The translations under genes and the position numbers were made by a program. A DNA stretch of 7,975 bases from DASQFD01 sp035633255 (lineage in GTDB: Bacteria; Actinomycetota; Actinomycetes; Actinomycetales; Dermatophilaceae), in assembly GCA_035633255.1 (NCBI GenBank), contig DASQFD010000102.1:1-7975 (forward strand), written 5' to 3'. The notes below the pieces were generated by a model, which was given only the letters and a program-made list of their open reading frames with translations, searched no databases and was not told the DNA's origin. Below are positions 5,676-7,975 of this stretch, one piece after another (the stretch's first letter is position 1; the number at the start of each line of letters is the position of its first letter).

Positions 5676-6850
5676 GCGGCGCGGGCGAGGTGGCCGGCCG
5701 CGGCGCGGCCCCGGCGGGGGTGGGCGGCGAGGGGTTCCGCAGCGAGCTCCACGAGGGGCGCGGCGAGGCCGCCCTCGACGCGACGCCGCGGGTGGTCGAC
5801 GCCGGCGGGACCGACGACGACCGGGCCGTCGAGGCCGCGCTCCGGCCGAGGCGCCTGGCCGAGTTCCCGGGCCAGCCACGGGTGCGCGACCAGCTCGGGC
5901 TGGTGCTCGAGGCGGCGAGGCGGCGCGGGACCGCACCGGACCACGTCCTGCTGTCCGGGCCCCCCGGGCTCGGCAAGACCACCCTGGCGATGATCGTCGC
6001 CGCGGAGCTGAAGCGGCCGATCCGGGTGACGAGCGGCCCGGCGATCCAGCACGCCGGTGACCTCGCGGCGGTGCTCACCTCCCTGGACGAGGGGGAGGTG
6101 CTCTTCATCGACGAGATCCACCGGATGTCCCGGGCCGCGGAGGAGATGCTCTACCTCGCGATGGAGGACTTCCGCGTCGACGTGATCGTCGGCAAGGGCC
6201 CCGGCGCGACCGCCATCCCGCTCGACCTGCCCGCCTTCACCGTCGTCGGCGCCACGACCCGCGCCGGGCTGCTGCCGGCGCCCCTGCGCGACCGCTTCGG
6301 CTTCACCGGCCACCTGGAGTACTACGACACCGCCGACCTCGTCACCATCCTGCGGCGGTCCGCCGGCCTGCTCGGGGTGCACGCCGAGGAGGACGGGATC
6401 GCCGAGATCGCCGGCCGGTCCCGGGGCACGCCCCGCGTCGCCAACCGGTTGCTCCGCCGGGTCCGGGACTGGGCCCAGGTGCACGGTCACGGCTCGGTCG
6501 ACCTGGCGGCGGCGCATGCCGCCCTGCGGCTCTTCGACGTCGATGCGGCTGGCCTGGACCGGCTGGACCGGGCCGTGCTGGACGCGCTCTGCCGCCGCTT
6601 CGGCGGCGGACCGGTCGGGCTGTCGACGCTCGCCGTCGCGGTGGGCGAGGAGTCGGACACGGTGGAGACGGTGGTCGAGCCGTACCTGGTCCGTGAGGGG
6701 TTCGTCACCCGGACCCCGCGCGGCCGGGCGGCCACCGCCTCGGCGTGGGTGCACCTCGGGCTGCTCCCCCCGCGCGAGGTCCTCGCGCAGCAGGTCCTCC
6801 CGCTCGGCGGCAGCGGGAGGCTGGGGGCGGAGCCCGGACGCATCGCCTAG
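5672..6850 (+). CDS. ruvB: RuvB, Holliday junction branch-migration ATPase
   Basis: Predicted 392 residues, AAA+ ATPase that forms hexameric rings on both sides of the RuvA-junction complex and pumps DNA to drive branch migration. Visible: Walker A GPPGLGKT (96-103), RVTSGPAIQHAGDLA (118-132), Walker B LFIDEIH (144-150), sensor 1 VGATTRAG (192-199), arginine-finger region PLRDRFG (204-210), sensor 2 GTPRVANRLLRRVRDWA, and a C-terminal winged helix (GGGPVGLSTLAVAVGEE onward). GTG 5672 overlaps the ruvA stop as GTGA and has GGGAG 8 bases upstream. It gives an N-terminal extension of about 50 Gly/Ala/Glu-rich residues before DRAVEAALRPRRL, longer than usual for RuvB. A GTG at 5792 (residue 41) would give a more typical length but has no visible ribosome binding site. 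Confidence 0.96.
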   Translation: MSGAGEVAGRGAAPAGVGGEGFRSELHEGRGEAALDATPRVVDAGGTDDDRAVEAALRPRRLAEFPGQPRVRDQLGLVLEAARRRGTAPDHVLLSGPPGLGKTTLAMIVAAELKRPIRVTSGPAIQHAGDLAAVLTSLDEGEVLFIDEIHRMSRAAEEMLYLAMEDFRVDVIVGKGPGATAIPLDLPAFTVVGATTRAGLLPAPLRDRFGFTGHLEYYDTADLVTILRRSAGLLGVHAEEDGIAEIAGRSRGTPRVANRLLRRVRDWAQVHGHGSVDLAAAHAALRLFDVDAAGLDRLDRAVLDALCRRFGGGPVGLSTLAVAVGEESDTVETVVEPYLVREGFVTRTPRGRAATASAWVHLGLLPPREVLAQQVLPLGGSGRLGAEPGRIA

Positions 6851-6853
6851 ACT
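6848..6853 (+). promoter_or_regulatory. Possible -10 box (TAGACT) for yajC-secD, overlapping the ruvB stop
   Basis: TAGACT fits the TANNNT -10 pattern; its first three bases are the ruvB stop codon. It is 84 bases upstream of yajC. The region 17 bases before it (GGGCGG) is no -35. If used, the transcript would begin near 6860, at the base of the hairpin that follows. Confidence 0.4.
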
Positions 6854-6897
6854 GGCCGGACGGCCCGGCCTCGACCGGGCCGCCGACGCGTCCGGCC
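6854..6897 (+). other. Two-part GC hairpin between ruvB and yajC
   Basis: The outer arms GGCCGGACG (6854-6862) and CGTCCGGCC (6889-6897) are exact reverse complements. Inside, CGGCCCGG (6861-6868) and CCGGGCCG (6875-6882) are also exact complements around a CCTCGA loop. The two stems share bases 6861-6862, so either 9 outer pairs plus 6 inner, or 7 outer plus 8 inner with a bulge on the 3' side, can form. No T run follows. It starts 3 bases after the ruvB stop, so a U-less terminator for ruvCAB or an RNA-stabilising leader for yajC are both possible. Confidence 0.6.
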
Positions 6898-6924
6898 GTC
6901 CACCGCCGACGCGACGATCGACGT

Positions 6925-6930
6925 AAAGGA
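6925..6930 (+). promoter_or_regulatory. Ribosome binding site of yajC (AAAGGA)
   Basis: AAAGGA ends 7 bases before the ATG at 6938. Confidence 0.7.
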
Positions 6931-6937
6931 TCTCCTC

Positions 6938-7354
6938 ATGTCATCCGGTGCCGGTCTCGGCAGCCTGCTCATCTTCGCGCTGCCGCTCGTGCTGCTCGTC
7001 TACCTCATGATGGTCCAGCGTCGGCGCGGGCGGGCCGTCTCGACCTTCCAGGCGGCGCTCGCCATCGGCGACGAGGTCGTGACCACCTCCGGGCTCCTCG
7101 GCACGGTCGTCGCCCTCGACGACGCCATCGTCTCCCTCGAGGTCGCCCCCGGCACCGTGGTGCGGCTCGACCGCCGCGCGGTCGGCATGGACGCCTCCTC
7201 CCTGCCGCTGCTGCACGGGAACCCGGCGGTCACCGACGGGACCGGCACGGACGGCACGGGGACCTCCGGCACGAACACGCCCGCCACGAACACCCCCGGC
7301 ACCGACACGCCCGGCACCGACACGCCTCGCACCGGCACCACCGGGGCCCCCTGA
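6938..7354 (+). CDS. yajC: YajC, preprotein translocase subunit
   Basis: Predicted 138 residues. YajC is a small single-span membrane protein that associates with SecDF and SecYEG and is not strictly essential in bacteria studied. The N-terminal transmembrane segment is about residues 8-25, followed by the basic QRRRGR stop-transfer and the family core GDEVVTTSGLLGTVVALDD (44-62). After the core the protein ends in an unusual tail (about 98-138) made of seven imperfect pentapeptides of the type x-G-T-x-T, encoded by a tandem 15-bp repeat. In the known topology the C-terminus faces the cytoplasm, so the Thr-rich tail would be cytoplasmic. ATG start with AAAGGA ribosome binding site; secD follows one base after the stop, as expected for a yajC-secD-secF operon. 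Confidence 0.93.
   Translation: MSSGAGLGSLLIFALPLVLLVYLMMVQRRRGRAVSTFQAALAIGDEVVTTSGLLGTVVALDDAIVSLEVAPGTVVRLDRRAVGMDASSLPLLHGNPAVTDGTGTDGTGTSGTNTPATNTPGTDTPGTDTPRTGTTGAP
7235..7339 (+). repeat. Seven-unit 15-bp tandem repeat in the 3' end of yajC
   Basis: Units start at 7235, 7250, 7265, 7280, 7295, 7310 and 7325. The units at 7295 and 7310 are identical (CCCGGCACCGACACG); the others match it at about 9 to 12 of 15 positions by hand count. The repeat is in frame and encodes DGTGT, DGTGT, SGTNT, PATNT, PGTDT, PGTDT, PRTGT. The identical adjacent pair suggests recent duplication by slippage, so the copy number may vary between strains. Confidence 0.8.
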
Positions 7355-7355
7355 C

Positions 7356-7975
7356 GTGGCCGGCCGCACCACCCACTCCTACCCCCGGCGCGCCCTGGTC
7401 GGGATGCTCGTCCTCTTCCTCGGCCTGGTCAGCCTGCTCGTGGGCGCGCAGCAGCTCAGCAACGCCACCTTCGCCCCCAAGCTCGGGCTGGACCTCGAGG
7501 GCGGCACCCAGATCATCCTCGAGCCGCGGCTCAGCGGCGCCCAGACGGTCAGCCCGGAGCAGATCTCCCAGGCCCGCGACATCATCGTCCAGCGCGTCGA
7601 CGCCGGTGGCGTCGCCGGCGCGGAGGTGACCACCCAGGGCGGGCGCAACATCGTCGTGAGCATGCCCGGCGTGCCCGACCAGGCGACCGAGGACGCCATC
7701 CGGCGCTCCTCCCAGATGCAGTTCCGCCCAGTGCTGGCCGTCGAGGCGGGCTCGCCGCAGCCGGCCGCCACCCCGAGCGGCAGCCCCAGCGGCCCGGCCT
7801 CCCCGAGCCCCGGCGCCGCCGGCTCGCCCTCGCCCACCGGTGGGGCGGCCGGCGGGTCCAGCCCCACGACGAGCCCGACGGTGGCCTCCAGCCCGAGCGC
7901 CACGCCGACCAACGGCAGCGTCGTGCCGGACGCGCTGCGCGCAACGGCGACGCCGACTCCGCCGGCCGGCACCAC
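7356..7975 (+). CDS. secD: SecD, protein-export membrane protein, N-terminal part (runs off the window)
   Basis: The first 206 codons are present. SecD with SecF forms an RND-like complex that uses the proton motive force to pull exported proteins out of the SecYEG channel. Visible: N-terminal transmembrane helix (about 13-30), then LGLDLEGGTQIILEP (43-57), the SecD signature that opens the first extracytoplasmic domain (P1), and RDIIVQRVDAGGVAGAEVTTQGGRNIVVSMPGV (74-106). From about residue 131 the protein enters a Pro/Ser/Thr/Ala/Gly-rich stretch that continues to the window edge. GTG 7356 is one base after the yajC stop; no clear Shine-Dalgarno precedes it, so it is probably read by coupling with yajC. 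The next in-frame Met (residue 17, base 7404) would cut into the transmembrane helix. The identity is secure; the length and secF cannot be checked here. Confidence 0.93.
   Translation, partial: MAGRTTHSYPRRALVGMLVLFLGLVSLLVGAQQLSNATFAPKLGLDLEGGTQIILEPRLSGAQTVSPEQISQARDIIVQRVDAGGVAGAEVTTQGGRNIVVSMPGVPDQATEDAIRRSSQMQFRPVLAVEAGSPQPAATPSGSPSGPASPSPGAAGSPSPTGGAAGGSSPTTSPTVASSPSATPTNGSVVPDALRATATPTPPAGT
7746..7975 (+). other. Low-complexity Pro/Ser/Thr/Ala-rich insertion in SecD
   Basis: Residues from about 131 to at least 206 of SecD are almost wholly Pro, Ser, Thr, Ala and Gly, with many SPS, SPT and TPT steps and almost no charged residues. It interrupts the first extracytoplasmic domain directly after MQFRPVLAVE. 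Such a stretch is expected to be disordered, outside the membrane, and might be glycosylated; that is inference. It continues past the window end. Confidence 0.75.

Noticed and set aside
5252..6754. A 500-codon open frame on the minus strand opposite ruvA and ruvB
   Set aside because: It is a shadow of two well-conserved genes; no motif or ribosome binding site supports it.
7235..7339. The regular spacing in yajC considered as a CRISPR array
   Set aside because: The units are contiguous 15-bp coding repeats without spacers and keep the reading frame.
7379..7975. Minus-strand open frame reaching the window edge
   Set aside because: It reads as a plausible-looking hydrophobic protein only because it mirrors the Pro/Ser/Ala-rich secD; secD has its transmembrane helix and GLDLEGGT signature on the + strand.
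1..7975. Mobile element, phage, tRNA or toxin-antitoxin genes
   Set aside because: No transposase, integrase, terminal inverted repeats, tRNA-like cloverleaf or small paired genes were seen; the gaps longer than 80 bases (1989-2099, 4478-4569, 6851-6937) contain only the regulatory signals listed.

Overview
The window is a stretch of very GC-rich chromosome with every gene on the + strand. The PimA mannosyltransferase, frequent GTG starts, near-absence of AT-rich codons and the gene order (PIM acyltransferase - pimA - membrane protein - pdxS - pdxT - yebC - ruvC - ruvA - ruvB - yajC - secD) point to an actinobacterium. The order is a condensed version of the Mycobacterium tuberculosis Rv2611c-to-Rv2587c region. 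A Micrococcales member (Intrasporangiaceae/Ornithinimicrobiaceae-like) is a reasonable guess but is not proven by the sequence.

Layout. (1) 2-1988: the end of a phosphatidylinositol mannoside (PIM) operon, holding the 3' end of the PIM acyltransferase, the complete pimA and a LemA-like anchored membrane protein, joined by GTGA stop/start overlaps. (2) 1989-2099: a leader with a possible -10 box, a small hairpin and a clear ribosome binding site. (3) 2100-4477: pdxS and pdxT, the two subunits of the DXP-independent pyridoxal 5'-phosphate (PLP) synthase, then yebC. (4) 4478-4569: a promoter region with a perfect 16-bp palindrome that fits the Gram-positive/actinobacterial LexA (SOS) box. (5) 4570-6850: ruvC-ruvA-ruvB, the Holliday junction resolvasome, again with GTGA overlaps, so all three genes are probably one DNA-damage-inducible unit. 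(6) 6851-6937: a possible -10 box on the ruvB stop codon and a strong two-part hairpin. (7) 6938-7975: yajC and the first ~206 codons of secD, ancillary subunits of the Sec translocon; secD runs off the window and secF would be expected next.

The genes are mostly core housekeeping functions and I see no mobile element, CRISPR array, phage gene or RNA gene. The signals that the gene list does not explain are: (a) a nonamer CGGCATACC present four times in alternating orientation. These copies hold every ATA/TAT trinucleotide in the 8 kb, and some use rare codons (GGT-ATG, ATA), which suggests selection on the DNA word itself. (b) The perfect SOS palindrome before ruvC. (c) The ruvB-yajC hairpin. 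(d) A seven-unit 15-bp repeat giving a Thr-rich pentapeptide tail on YajC, next to a long Pro/Ser/Thr/Ala-rich insertion in SecD.
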